Assembly: GCF_007994075.1 (NCBI RefSeq)
Contig: NZ_VIWU01000001.1
Coordinates: 1,488,001 to 1,552,000 of the forward strand
Reading direction: 5' to 3'
Length of the DNA stretch: 64,000 nt
Source: Pseudonocardia hierapolitana
GTDB lineage: Bacteria; Actinomycetota; Actinomycetes; Mycobacteriales; Pseudonocardiaceae
Each line of letters starts with the position of its first letter. Within the stretch, counting starts at the first letter, position 1. The notes beneath the pieces were generated by a model that was not told the DNA's origin, made no database searches, and saw only the letters and a program-made list of their open reading frames with translations. The translations under genes and the position numbers were made by a program. This document shows, piece after piece, positions 53,301-61,600 of this stretch.

Positions 53301-55341
53301 GATCGTCAGTTCGATGACAGGTCGGCGGTTCGTCGTAGATCGGCTGCGCCGCAAGCTGCATCACGACCTGCGCCTGGGCGACGAGCTCCCGATCGACGAG
53401 CTGGCGCTGCGGCTATATGAGGTGGGCCGCAACGTGGTGCCCGGTGCTGTGCTGCGGGCGCTGGGGCTGGGCCGGGCGGCGCACGAGATCCTCGGGCTGG
53501 TCGTGAGCCGTCACGATGTCGCGCGCTCCGCGCCGGTGGACCGGGCGACGTCGGGCATGGAAGTGTGGATCAGCTTCGACGAGCACCTCGGGTGGTTCGG
53601 TCGCACGCAGCGGATGCGGGCGGACCTCGGCCGGTTCGTGTTCACGGTAGAGCCCGACGGCGCGGTGCGGCTCGCGATCCTGGTGGTCGAATCGAAGTTC
53701 CGCCGCACAGAGGACCTTGGAGCGGCCGAGAGCCAGCTCGACCGCACGGTCGAGTTGTGCGCGAACGCGTTCGGCCGCGAGCGCGCGGCAGACACCAAGT
53801 TCTGGTGGCGTGAGTTGGCGGCTGCGGTCGAGCAGGAAAGCAAGATCGGGTTGCCGCCCAGCGAGCTGCCTGCGCGCTCATTGTTCGGGCCGGCCGCGGA
53901 GGGCGCTGGCGCGGTGATTCTTCAGGCGATCCGCGCCGGCCAGGTCGAACTCACCGACATAGGCGGTGTCGCCGTGGCGATCAGCTCGGACCTGCCAGGG
54001 CCGGCGCCCGGACCCACGCGGCTGGGCCGGCATGTGCTGCACCGCGTCCACCACATGGAGCTCCTCGCCATCCTCAAGTGTCTGCTCGCACATGAGGCGC
54101 CCGCAACCGGAGAGGAGACGTCCCAGATCGAGCTGTCCGGCACCATCGCCGACACGGCGACCCCGGCCGACCTCGCCATCGTCGACAGCCCGGCCGGGTG
54201 GCGCGAGGAGTCAGAGCCGGAGAGGCGATCTGGTGGAACGTCGGCCGCCGCGGTGGTCCCCACGGGCTCGGGCGACACGCCTGCCGGGCGCGGCCTCGGC
54301 GAGCTGGAGTTGCGTGGTCGCTACGAGCGGCTGCTGGATGTCTTCAGCCAGCACAACGTCCCGGTCGCACCCCCCGAGGTGGGCGCCTGGGATGAGGGCC
54401 CCGGGTTCTACGTACTGCGTGTCGTGCCCCGTCCGGGGGTGACGGTGGACCGGGTGATGAACCGGGTCAGCGAGATCCAGCTCGCGCTGTCGTTGCCCGC
54501 TGAGTCAAGGGTACGGGCGATCCAGGACCGCGGCGCGATTGTCTTCGAGGTCCCGAAGGCGACGGAGGAGCGTTATCCGGTCCTGACCTCGCTGCTGTGG
54601 CCGCGCTCGCCGCTGGTCGAGGAGGCACTGGTGGTTCCACTCGGCGAGGACATCCAGGGGCGACCGGTCACCCTGGAGTTCTCCTCGCCCGACTCGCCGC
54701 ATCTCTTGGTCGCCGGTACAACGGGCTCGGGGAAGTCGGTCGCGTTAGAGGCAGTCCTGCATGCACTTTGCCGCTACTCGGCCGAGCGGATCTCGCTGTT
54801 CCTGGTCGACCCAAAGGGGACCGAGCTGCTCGACTTCGCCGACGACCCGCGGGTGGTGGGGCAGATCGGGATGGACGCACAGGACGCGATCGCGATCCTG
54901 GAGGAGTCGGTCGAGGAGATGCAGCGCCGCTACGGGCTGTTCCGGACGGTGCGGGCCCGAAGCCTCGCAGATTACAACCGGTCGGTGTCGACCGAGCAGC
55001 CTCTGCCGTGGCGTGTGGTCGTCCTAGACGAGTACGCGGACCTGACCAGCGACCCGGACGACAAGACCTCGATCGAAAGGCTGCTACGGCGGTTGGCACA
55101 GAAGGCGCGCGCAGCCGGGATCCACATCATCGTCGCGACCCAACGACCAAGTGCGGACGTCGTGTCGACCACGATTCGGTCAAACTTTCCGGCTCAGCTT
55201 GCCCTAAGAGTCAAGACGGCAACAGACAGCCGGATCATATTGGATGAGACCGGGGCAGAGACCCTGGCCGGCCAAGGGGATGCGTTCCTCCGCACTGCTA
55301 GGGGAATGAAGCGACTCCAGGTCGCATATTTTGACTTCTAA
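50335..55341 (+). CDS. Giant FtsK-motor protein with internal PD-(D/E)XK-like motif
   Basis: 1668 residues from GTG 50335, coupled to the preceding gene. Residues 1-1000 are helical/beta with no named domain. Around 1100-1130 VEPDGAVRLAILVVESKFRR gives D1108, E1119 and K1121, the spacing of a PD-(D/E)XK nuclease, followed by an AESQLDRTVEL helix. The C-terminus is an FtsK/SpoIIIE motor: GTTGSGKS (1461-1468), LFLVDPKGTELLDF, VVVLDEYADL (D1565, E1566) and IIVATQRPSADVVSTTIRSN with FPAQLALRV, ending GDAFLRTARGMKRLQ. It is plausibly a DNA-translocating nuclease or restriction motor. Size and C-terminal ATPase recall DptH. Convergent with vsr. Confidence 0.82.
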   Translation: MTDTDLLIGEIVADIARTEINRSSAGGGRPGLRISGFSEREVVAIAARLDGLQVPGRAAPATVKVGTRRSIEGLPANAVLSADETLTKWRNADVSALIIIDLDPQGDEAGLRGSLHQLNDQNVLTRSPGDTDGMGDDIVLRHAWRMAGRQSRPQHRLESGLEVIRQAVTQDEGISLRRWVRFVWSICTDLSRVALLTPGEIDRVVGRRLAVVGMFPDSLLFLDERSSRSRLVKNLRSAALRQPTGAQITEDDLLMRIESVRLDERLVELTGELSEAAVREAMREVVRGEREAARQRIELEVWLQLFERRAQDGLGAQIRSRITSHHPTRLEEFDELEVEPGLDRSEQDAAERLVNAEPADAAPSIVELLPAPLRRRVEKLAYPDARIEPDPLRALLHSLHVLHEVPTSQDGEAEPVASKVSLVMEGPPEQGRWTRWLFRFLYGRVLDDVVEQSSSGIGLALTIDQVLREAERPPDPEDNEEFEPSVEWAPLRLAVSIPESGIRRFRWDPQSDPGLVALAAVIFDDNLVCGYRLDTDFETWCESLLDPRRWGRLGDGGVSAMSGPTAEEFAQIRARRLRDLRDGFAPETLDDYLNEWEVFLGKARDVLVPHNSPLPELKEVVLTDVVELPGDRLVMLATHPLRLRWIVSHLHRMTELLVRALADGLSLNPENTELFFDWLDRVSPHGLPPFVVGADEVVAVAVREYGWHEEYAAVRRDGGEDRDWLANVDDTAVDEMVSVIVAYLDSYPHKRDGVVVLLLSRDGSARLPVRLVQRLRGRVGGVRVELNLCAPRATHHDIVQAFEDTFGDEETAPDRLFPDVQLVLKGWAPDEDPPLAELRDRVDIALAPAVFGTRTSLKNLTRSPNASLSGGFDAWISSPFHDLAESSENVVRVLLPTEQDPVLEAWSTLCVRHEAHSPVAPQEDANTDYFALQVRFDRQQRVFTGLHEVAHWVVTLDSFIGRDQIDALPDRPDVILVRTGVGKNEAYTLIVSSMTGRRFVVDRLRRKLHHDLRLGDELPIDELALRLYEVGRNVVPGAVLRALGLGRAAHEILGLVVSRHDVARSAPVDRATSGMEVWISFDEHLGWFGRTQRMRADLGRFVFTVEPDGAVRLAILVVESKFRRTEDLGAAESQLDRTVELCANAFGRERAADTKFWWRELAAAVEQESKIGLPPSELPARSLFGPAAEGAGAVILQAIRAGQVELTDIGGVAVAISSDLPGPAPGPTRLGRHVLHRVHHMELLAILKCLLAHEAPATGEETSQIELSGTIADTATPADLAIVDSPAGWREESEPERRSGGTSAAAVVPTGSGDTPAGRGLGELELRGRYERLLDVFSQHNVPVAPPEVGAWDEGPGFYVLRVVPRPGVTVDRVMNRVSEIQLALSLPAESRVRAIQDRGAIVFEVPKATEERYPVLTSLLWPRSPLVEEALVVPLGEDIQGRPVTLEFSSPDSPHLLVAGTTGSGKSVALEAVLHALCRYSAERISLFLVDPKGTELLDFADDPRVVGQIGMDAQDAIAILEESVEEMQRRYGLFRTVRARSLADYNRSVSTEQPLPWRVVVLDEYADLTSDPDDKTSIERLLRRLAQKARAAGIHIIVATQRPSADVVSTTIRSNFPAQLALRVKTATDSRIILDETGAETLAGQGDAFLRTARGMKRLQVAYFDF

Positions 55342-55427
55342 CCCGGCTCAGCGCACATGAGTTGGGATCCCCTCATCGCGTAGGTCCGACAGGATAAGCT
55401 TGATCAAAAGGAACGGCGCCTGGGTTC

Positions 55428-55904
55428 TCACGCTCCGCAACCGCGACCAGGTGAAGGACGTGCGCGATGCCTCGCAGGCTGGCGGGTCGACTTCCTCCGC
55501 GCAGCGAGTTGATCTTTAACCGTGGTTGCGGCCTGTTCAGGGTCCTCATGTTCCCAGAACCGAAGGACGAGCCAGCCGCGCTCTTCGAGGATTCCATCGA
55601 CTAGGCGGTCTCGGGCGATGTTGTCATCGAGCTTCTGGCGCCACCAAGACGCGTTCGCACGCGGCGTGGTTCGGTGAAGCGGACATCCGTGCCAATAGCA
55701 CCCGTCGACGAACACAACAACGCGATCGCGCCTCCACGCGATGTCACCACGCACGCGCATATCCGCCTCAAGGCGTACGTCGACGCGGTACCTCAGTCCC
55801 GCCGCGTGGAGCCGGCGGCGGATCTCCATCTCAGGCTTTGTGTCCCTGCGACGCTGCATCGCCATGCGTCGCCGGATCGTCTCAGAGGAGGCAGAGGGCA
55901 TCAT
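55428..55904 (-). CDS. vsr: Very short patch repair (Vsr) endonuclease
   Basis: 158 residues. SETIRRRMAMQRRRDTKPEMEIRRRLHAAGLRYRVD is the Vsr N-terminus, then VRGDIAWRRDRVVVFVDGCYWHGCPLHRTTPRANASWWRQKLDDNIARDR, with the metal-binding D in FVDG and the structural zinc ligands C and H in CYWHGCPLH, and LEERGWLVLRFWEHED. Vsr nicks 5' of T in T:G mismatches arising from deaminated 5-methylcytosine. The start, ATG 55904 (or 55901), is 2 nt after the methyltransferase stop, forming a dcm-vsr operon. A basic Arg/Pro tail ends the protein. Confidence 0.92.
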   Translation of the reverse strand: MMPSASSETIRRRMAMQRRRDTKPEMEIRRRLHAAGLRYRVDVRLEADMRVRGDIAWRRDRVVVFVDGCYWHGCPLHRTTPRANASWWRQKLDDNIARDRLVDGILEERGWLVLRFWEHEDPEQAATTVKDQLAARRKSTRQPARHRARPSPGRGCGA

Positions 55905-55906
55905 TG

Positions 55907-57076
55907 TCAGACGCTCACCGCGGCGATGTGTTCGTTGAGGTCGCGCATGAAGTCCTCCGAATAACGGAGAGTGCTTCGTGCGAGGCGATTCCGGAAGCCA
56001 GTCGTCGCACGCAACGACAGCGGTTCGGATCCATACGTGCGGAGCAGACTTGAGAGGTGCCGGTGCCGACCGGATGGTTGAGTAGGCCACTCAGACACGT
56101 CCGTTCGCCAGGTCTTCCCGTCACGATAATGGGCTGCAAGTGGCCATCGCGCCCCCTCTACCTGCAAATAGCGTTGGAGTCCATCGACCAGGCTGGGGTC
56201 AGGGAGCGACACAAGGCCCTCGCCGATCCATCGTGCGGCAGGAGAGCTGACGGCATTCCCGAGCAGTTTCCAGCGGTCACGTGTCGGAGCGGCTGCAGTC
56301 CAACCTTCAGGCAGTCCCTGCAAGCGTTCCGCGGACGTTATCGAAGGTCGAACGATCTTGTGGCCGACGACTGCTCGGGGCAGCCAGATTGCGGGTGGAC
56401 TCGGAATACTAACTGTTGTCGATCCCTTGAGCGCCGGAATTGCGTCGATTGCCCAACCAATGCCACGATTTCCTTCTGTCCAATAGAACCCGAACGCGTC
56501 CGATCGCGCCCCCGTGACGCCGCCATCCTTCCGAAGCGATGGACAGTCGGAGCGGTACAAGACCGCGGCGGGATCGTACACATGCGAGGCGAGCAGGTAC
56601 ACGCGGCGGCGGCGTTGCGGCAATCCGAAAGCCCTGGAGTCCATCACTCGGTAGGCCCAGTCGTAGCCGGCTTGCTGAAGCGCAAGAGTGATTTCTCCTA
56701 GCGCCCGCCCCGATCCCAGGTGAAGCATGTTAGGAACGTTCTCGATCAGCAGCCAGTCAGGCTTCTCTTGTGGAAGGAGCTCCAGGACGCGTCTGATCAA
56801 TCCGGAAGCTGCGCCGTCCAAGCCTACGGTTCGACCCGCTTGCGAAAGGTCAGTACAGGGAAATCCTGCTGTGACAAGCCGAGCCCCATGAAAGTTTTTC
56901 ATCGACGAGATATCCCCATGTTGGGGGATGTCCTCGAACCTGTCCTTCAACACCGCCTGAGCAGCTTCCCACGACTCATAGAACCCAACGGTGTTGCGGA
57001 GGCCGGCCTCCGACAGGCCGTGTTCGACGCCCCCAACGCCCGAGAACAGGCTCAGGATCGGATCATCAGTTCTCAC
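55907..57076 (-). CDS. DNA (cytosine-5-)-methyltransferase
   Basis: 389 residues from GTG 57076. All core motifs are present: I ILSLFSGVGGVEHGL, IV VTAGFPCTDLSQAGRT with the catalytic PC, VI LLIENVPN, VIII GLPQRRRRVYLLAS, IX/X AERLQGLPEGW and LLGNAVSSPAARWIGEGL. The target-recognition region (about 190-270) is short. Unusually, about 100 residues follow motif X (HRHLSSLLRTYGSEPLSLRATTGFRNRLARSTLRYSEDFMRDL), an extension not normal in Dcm-type enzymes. Followed directly by vsr. Third-position A/T use is visibly higher than in flanking chromosomal genes, suggesting transfer. It may mark self DNA for the neighbouring FtsK-nuclease operon. Confidence 0.9.
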   Translation of the reverse strand: MRTDDPILSLFSGVGGVEHGLSEAGLRNTVGFYESWEAAQAVLKDRFEDIPQHGDISSMKNFHGARLVTAGFPCTDLSQAGRTVGLDGAASGLIRRVLELLPQEKPDWLLIENVPNMLHLGSGRALGEITLALQQAGYDWAYRVMDSRAFGLPQRRRRVYLLASHVYDPAAVLYRSDCPSLRKDGGVTGARSDAFGFYWTEGNRGIGWAIDAIPALKGSTTVSIPSPPAIWLPRAVVGHKIVRPSITSAERLQGLPEGWTAAAPTRDRWKLLGNAVSSPAARWIGEGLVSLPDPSLVDGLQRYLQVEGARWPLAAHYRDGKTWRTDVSEWPTQPSGRHRHLSSLLRTYGSEPLSLRATTGFRNRLARSTLRYSEDFMRDLNEHIAAVSV

Positions 57077-57534
57077 CTTCCGGCCTCGCTCACGGTGATC
57101 AGGCTAGCGCCCTCGGCCCAGTCGATGTGGGCGGCGTGCGAGAGATGCCGTGTCCGCCAGCTGGTCACGCCCGCACTCATGGCCGCGTGACCAAGCAACT
57201 GCGGATCGATGCCCGTCGGCCAGGCCTGCCGGCCCTTCGCGTAGGACGACAGCACTCGGGTCTGCCGTCGCGCCGGAACGCCTTGCGCCAACAGGGGAAT
57301 GAGCGGCTCCGCGCTCACCCTCGGCGCCGACCTCGACGCCGCCGAGCCCGGTCGAATCCCCCTGCCGGCGGCCTCGACGAGGAGTGGGTGGCAGGTTGAA
57401 CGGTGGGGGTTCTCCATGGCCGGCATGGACGATCCCGCACGCCTGCCGGTTCCACCGCTCGCCACGCGGTTCTCGTCCGGTATCGGTTGCCGCTGGCCAC
57501 CCGGTCGCTGCGGCACGGACAAAGCTCGGTACAC
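57073..57534 (-). CDS. Possible small ORF coupled to the cytosine methyltransferase
   Basis: Up to 153 residues. Its stop overlaps the methyltransferase start (GTGA), which argues for translation. The C-terminal part (TRVLSSYAKGRQAWPTGIDP, QLLGHAAMSAGVTSWRTRHL, SHAAHIDWAEGASLITV) looks like coding sequence. The N-terminal half is Arg/Pro-rich and may be non-coding. I do not recognise it. It could be a truncated regulator or the end of a decayed gene. Confidence 0.35.
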   Translation of the reverse strand: MYRALSVPQRPGGQRQPIPDENRVASGGTGRRAGSSMPAMENPHRSTCHPLLVEAAGRGIRPGSAASRSAPRVSAEPLIPLLAQGVPARRQTRVLSSYAKGRQAWPTGIDPQLLGHAAMSAGVTSWRTRHLSHAAHIDWAEGASLITVSEAGR

Positions 57535-57559
57535 CCGCTGACGTAGATCGCCCCCGCAC

Positions 57560-58259
57560 GCGGTAGAAAAGGCCGGCCGGTGGCCAGATCCAGCGCGGCA
57601 AGCATGTCATCCCCCAGCTGGTGCGGGTGTAGGTCGCTCGCTGTCGACGCGGCCGGCCCTGGGCCGCCAGGCCGTGTCCTTGCGAGAGTGCGTGTTCAGG
57701 GGGCGTCGACGCGGACCTGCGGCCGTCGTCGCGTAGGTGGTCATGAGGTCAGGACCCGGCCCATCTCTTCCGATGACGTCCGGGTCGGTGGAGGGCTTCA
57801 AGGTGGTCGTGATCTGCGAGGACACGCCGCCGGCGCGCAGGATCCGGCGCAGTGTCTCCCGGCTGACCTCGGCAACGATGCCCTCGGCGAGCAGGTGTTC
57901 GCGCAGCTTGGTCAGCGACCGGGTGGAGAACCCGGTGATGCCCCAGCCGGCGGGGACGTCCGAGCGACCGCACAGATCCACGCGTGGACCCGTTCACCGA
58001 TCTTCTTCGGTCGTCCCCCCGCCCGGTTGGGTCCAGTGCATCGAACCCCGCTCGTTGAACGCGTGGATCACATCCCGCACATGATCCTCGCCGATCTGCA
58101 GCAAGGACGTAATGTCGCGCACCGCCGCGCCCTGGGCCGACATCAAGACCACGATCGCCGCATCCGGACCGGGTTCTTGCCGGTCCGGGATGCGCGCCAG
58201 CCTGCGGCCGCCTCGTCCATCCACAACGGCCGCACGAACACGCTCGGTCTGCGAGCCAT
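57560..58259 (-). mobile_element. IS630-family transposase remnant
   Basis: From ATG 58259 the minus strand reads MARRPSVFVRPLWMDE and GWRASRTGKNP. After a shift it reads AAIVVLMSAQGAAVRDITSL and then LQIGEDHVRDVIHAFNERG. After more shifts it reads GITGFSTRSLTKLREHLLAE, GIVAEVSRETLRRILRAGGV and STDPD. This is the helix-turn-helix half of an IS630-type transposase with at least three frameshifts. A trace of the catalytic half (MLAALDLATGRPF) may remain near 57600. No terminal repeats were identified. Confidence 0.65.
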
Positions 58260-58356
58260 ACCCACCTCCGGCACTCGACGCGCGAGCAGCCTCTCGGAGG
58301 AAGCACGAAGATCAATTATCTGGCCGACGCTGCGTGCCGTGCCACTAACGATGCAG

Positions 58357-58605
58357 CTAATGCGGCCTCGAGCTCAGGTGTGGGAATGTGCGCTGGATGA
58401 TCTCGACGAGTTGTCGAGCACGCTCCGCGTCGAACTGGAGGCTCTGGCTCGACTTCCTCTCACTTGCCCGATCATCGCTGCCGAACGTGCTCAGATGAAG
58501 CAGCCGTATGCCGTTGTCGTCGACGACGGCATACTCGCAGTCCACCTCAGTCGGGTGCGGCTTCAAGCGCTGGTTGGACGGGCCTAGGAATCGAACACGC
58601 GCCAT
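58357..58605 (-). CDS. Conserved small hypothetical protein
   Basis: 82 residues from ATG 58605 (AAGGAG 5-6 nt upstream). RLKPHPTEVDCEYAVVDDNGIRLLHLSTFGSDDRASERKSSQSLQFDAERARQLVEIIQRTFP is a compact beta-rich domain ending in a helix. I recall very similar widespread proteins with the PTEVDC and FGSDDR-x-S-x-x-K-x-SQ motifs, often mislabelled methionyl-tRNA formyltransferase. They are common in defence islands and mobile regions. Function unknown; the charged GSDDR-K-SQ surface suggests nucleic-acid binding. Confidence 0.7.
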   Translation of the reverse strand: MARVRFLGPSNQRLKPHPTEVDCEYAVVDDNGIRLLHLSTFGSDDRASERKSSQSLQFDAERARQLVEIIQRTFPHLSSRPH

Positions 58606-58694
58606 CTGCACTCCTTCGAATTAGTCAATCGCTGATCCGCCAGGCTAAAGGCCTGCGACGACGGCGGCGCCGGGCGGGCCGATGGATCCTTAGA

Positions 58695-61600
58695 TCATTG
58701 GTCGGATGCCGAAACGACGATCTCGCCATCGAACCGGAGCCGCCCGGCTCGCACGCCGAGATCGAGGGCGAGGTCGAGACGTTCGGTCACCCCCGCGGTC
58801 CGTCGCTTCCACCCGAAGACCGCCAGAACCTCCCGATGGAGGTCCCCGCGCTCCGCCCCGGCCGCCGCTCGGGCCACCCCGGCCATCGCGTTGACGATCT
58901 CGCGCAGCGGGATCTCCTCGAGTGGGCGTCCAAGTCCCTCGGGCGATCGCCGGTAGCCGGTCCATTCTTCGGGGATCCGGGTCGCCGGCCACACGACCGG
59001 TTCGAACGCGTCTCGGCGCAGCCCGCGCGGAAGGTGTCGCAGGATCTTTTCCTTTCGGGGACCCGCCACCCGGCTCAGCCCGAAGCCGTTCGCGACGAGG
59101 CGGGCGAGCCGGTCGAGGTGGATAGGGCCTTCTGCGGCCACGACCTCGTCGAGTGCGGCGGCCACGGCGCCCGCCGCGGTGCGCGACGGGAGTGCGTCGA
59201 GGACGTCGCGGGTGCCGAGGGGGCGTGGGGTCCAGGGGACGAACATCTCGGCATCGGTGGGCCAGATCAGGTCGGGCCTGGCGGGGGCCGCCGCGGCAAA
59301 CACCGGAGCCGCCTGCCTCTCGGGTTGCGGGGTCGGCCCGTCCTTCGCTGCGTGGCGGGGCCCGGGTGGCGCGGCCTCGACGCGCGCCGGTGGTCCGCTG
59401 TCGACCGGCGCACGTCGCTCGGCCTGCGCGGCCACGGTCGCCAGTCGTGCGACGACGGCATCCGGGTCGGCGAGCCACGTCGGCAGCCAGACCCGCTCGA
59501 CCGCGGGCCAGCCGAGCACGTCGACCAGGACCTCATGCGGCAGAGCATCCCGGTCCCGCGCCGTCAGACGTGACGCCCACGCCGGCCCGTCGAGGAGGAC
59601 GGCGACGCGCGGCTCGTCCGGCTCCCCCAGAACCAGGTCGATCACGAAGTCCGAGAGACCGACGTTCGTCCGCACGGTGAGCCCACGCTCCCGCAGCCGC
59701 GCGGCGATGTCCTCGCGGTGCCGGTCGCGGCGGATCCGGCTCGACGTGTCCCGGGGCAGCACCTCCGGTCCTTTTGCCGCCATCTCCAGGTAGGTGCGCA
59801 GGTGCTTGAGACCGACCGACGAGGTCTCCTCGGTGCGCAGCTGTCCCGGGTCGAAGCTGGAGAAGACGATCACCTGTCGGCGCGCTCGGGTCACGGCGAC
59901 GTTGAGCCGACGTTCACCACCGGCGCGGTTCAACGGGCCGAAGTTCAGTGGCAACACGCCCTTGTCGTTCACGCTGAACGCCGTCGAGAAGAGGATCAGG
60001 TCGCGCTCATCGCCCTGCACGTTCTCGAGGTTCTTGACGAACAACCCGTCCGGGTCCTCCAGCGCGTCGATCAGCCGCTGGTCATCGGCGTCGCGGAGTA
60101 GGCCTTCGATGTACGCGCGCTGCTGCTGGTTGAACGTCACCACGCCCAGCGATGGCGGTCGATCCGGCGACGCATCGAACCGGCGTCGGATCTCCGCAAC
60201 GACGGCCTCGGCCTCGACAGAGTTGGTGCGCAGCGTCTTGCGCGGCCCGGACCGGTGGAAGTGCCCATCCACCCGTACGAGGGAGACTCCGGTTCCGGCT
60301 GCCGTCGGCGCGGGGAAGGACGAGAGCCCGCCGTCGTAGTAGTGGTGGTTGCTGAACGCGATCAACGACTCGTCCCGGCTGCGATAGTGCCAGGAGAGAC
60401 GGTGGCGTCCGACGCGCGCCTGGACGCACTCGGTGAGGATCGACTCCTCGTCCTCGACGGGAGCGTCGTCGGAGCCGTCGATATCGAGGTCGTCGGCCGG
60501 GAAGCTGCTCTCGGCGAACGATGTCGGCGGCATCTGCTTGCTGTCGCCGACGACGACCACCGACCGGGCGCGGCCCATCGCACCGATCGCGTCCGCCACG
60601 CGCACCTGTGAGGCCTCGTCGAACACGACGATGTCGAAGAGCCCGGCGGCGGCCGGGAAGAAGCGGGCAAGGGAGTCCGGGCTGACCAGCACGCACGGAA
60701 GCGCGCGCGTGATCACGTCACCGAACCGGCTCATCAGCTCGCGGACCTTCATCCCGCCGCGGCGGACGGACAGCTGGCGCTGCAGCTGGCCCACCTGACC
60801 ACCGGCGGCCTGCGGGTTGAACCCCCGGGCCGCGAGGACCTGCTGCGGTACGACGCCCGTCAGGTGGCCGCGCACCGCCTGCGACGCGGTGACGAACCGG
60901 GCGATCGAGCGTTCATGGCCTGTGACGTCGAACGACTCGAGCCCGGTGTCCCGCAGCCGCTCACGCAGCGACGTCCGCGCGAGGCCGAGCTCGAACGACC
61001 TCGTGGCGTCGTCGGGGTTGATGGTGCCCGCAAGGATCCCGGCGCGCGCCTCGTCGAAACGTGCGGCCCGCAGGGGTTCGAGGTGATGGAGCAGGTCGAG
61101 CCAGCGGCGCAGCGAACCCAGCCGCGGATCGGCAAGGAGCCGCTCGGCGGCGGTCTGCTGCCAGCGGACCAGGAGCCCCAGTGGGCCGGCCCACTCGACA
61201 ACGGCGTCGGGCGTCACAGCGCACACCTGGAGCAGGTGGTGCGCGGCCGCGCCCGCCTCGCGGAGCGGGCCGGGATCGGCCTGCATTCCCCGGGAAAGGA
61301 CGGCCTGGAGGGCCGGCGCGAACCGGGCTCGGTAGGGGTCGGGGTTCCCCGGGTCGACCATCTGGCCGGCCCGGCGTACGCGGTCAATGCGCGCGGCGAG
61401 CACCCCGCGCCCCTCGTGCGTGAACGGCGTCCATCCCGGCGGCAGGAGCAGCCCCGGGATCTTCTCGACCTTCCGCACCAGTTCCTGCACGGCGTTGTCG
61501 AGGTCGACGAGATGCCCGGTGAGCTCGGGCAGCCGCTTCGGCTTGACGACCTTCGCCTCCGGCCGCACGACGGACGCCAACTGGTCGCGCACGGCGATCA

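Noticed and set aside
42018..58259. Phosphorothioation (dndABCDE) genes expected for a true Dnd-Dpt system
   Set aside because: No cysteine desulfurase, PAPS-reductase-like DndC or SMC-like DndD text occurs in the window. The dpt comparison is therefore by layout only.
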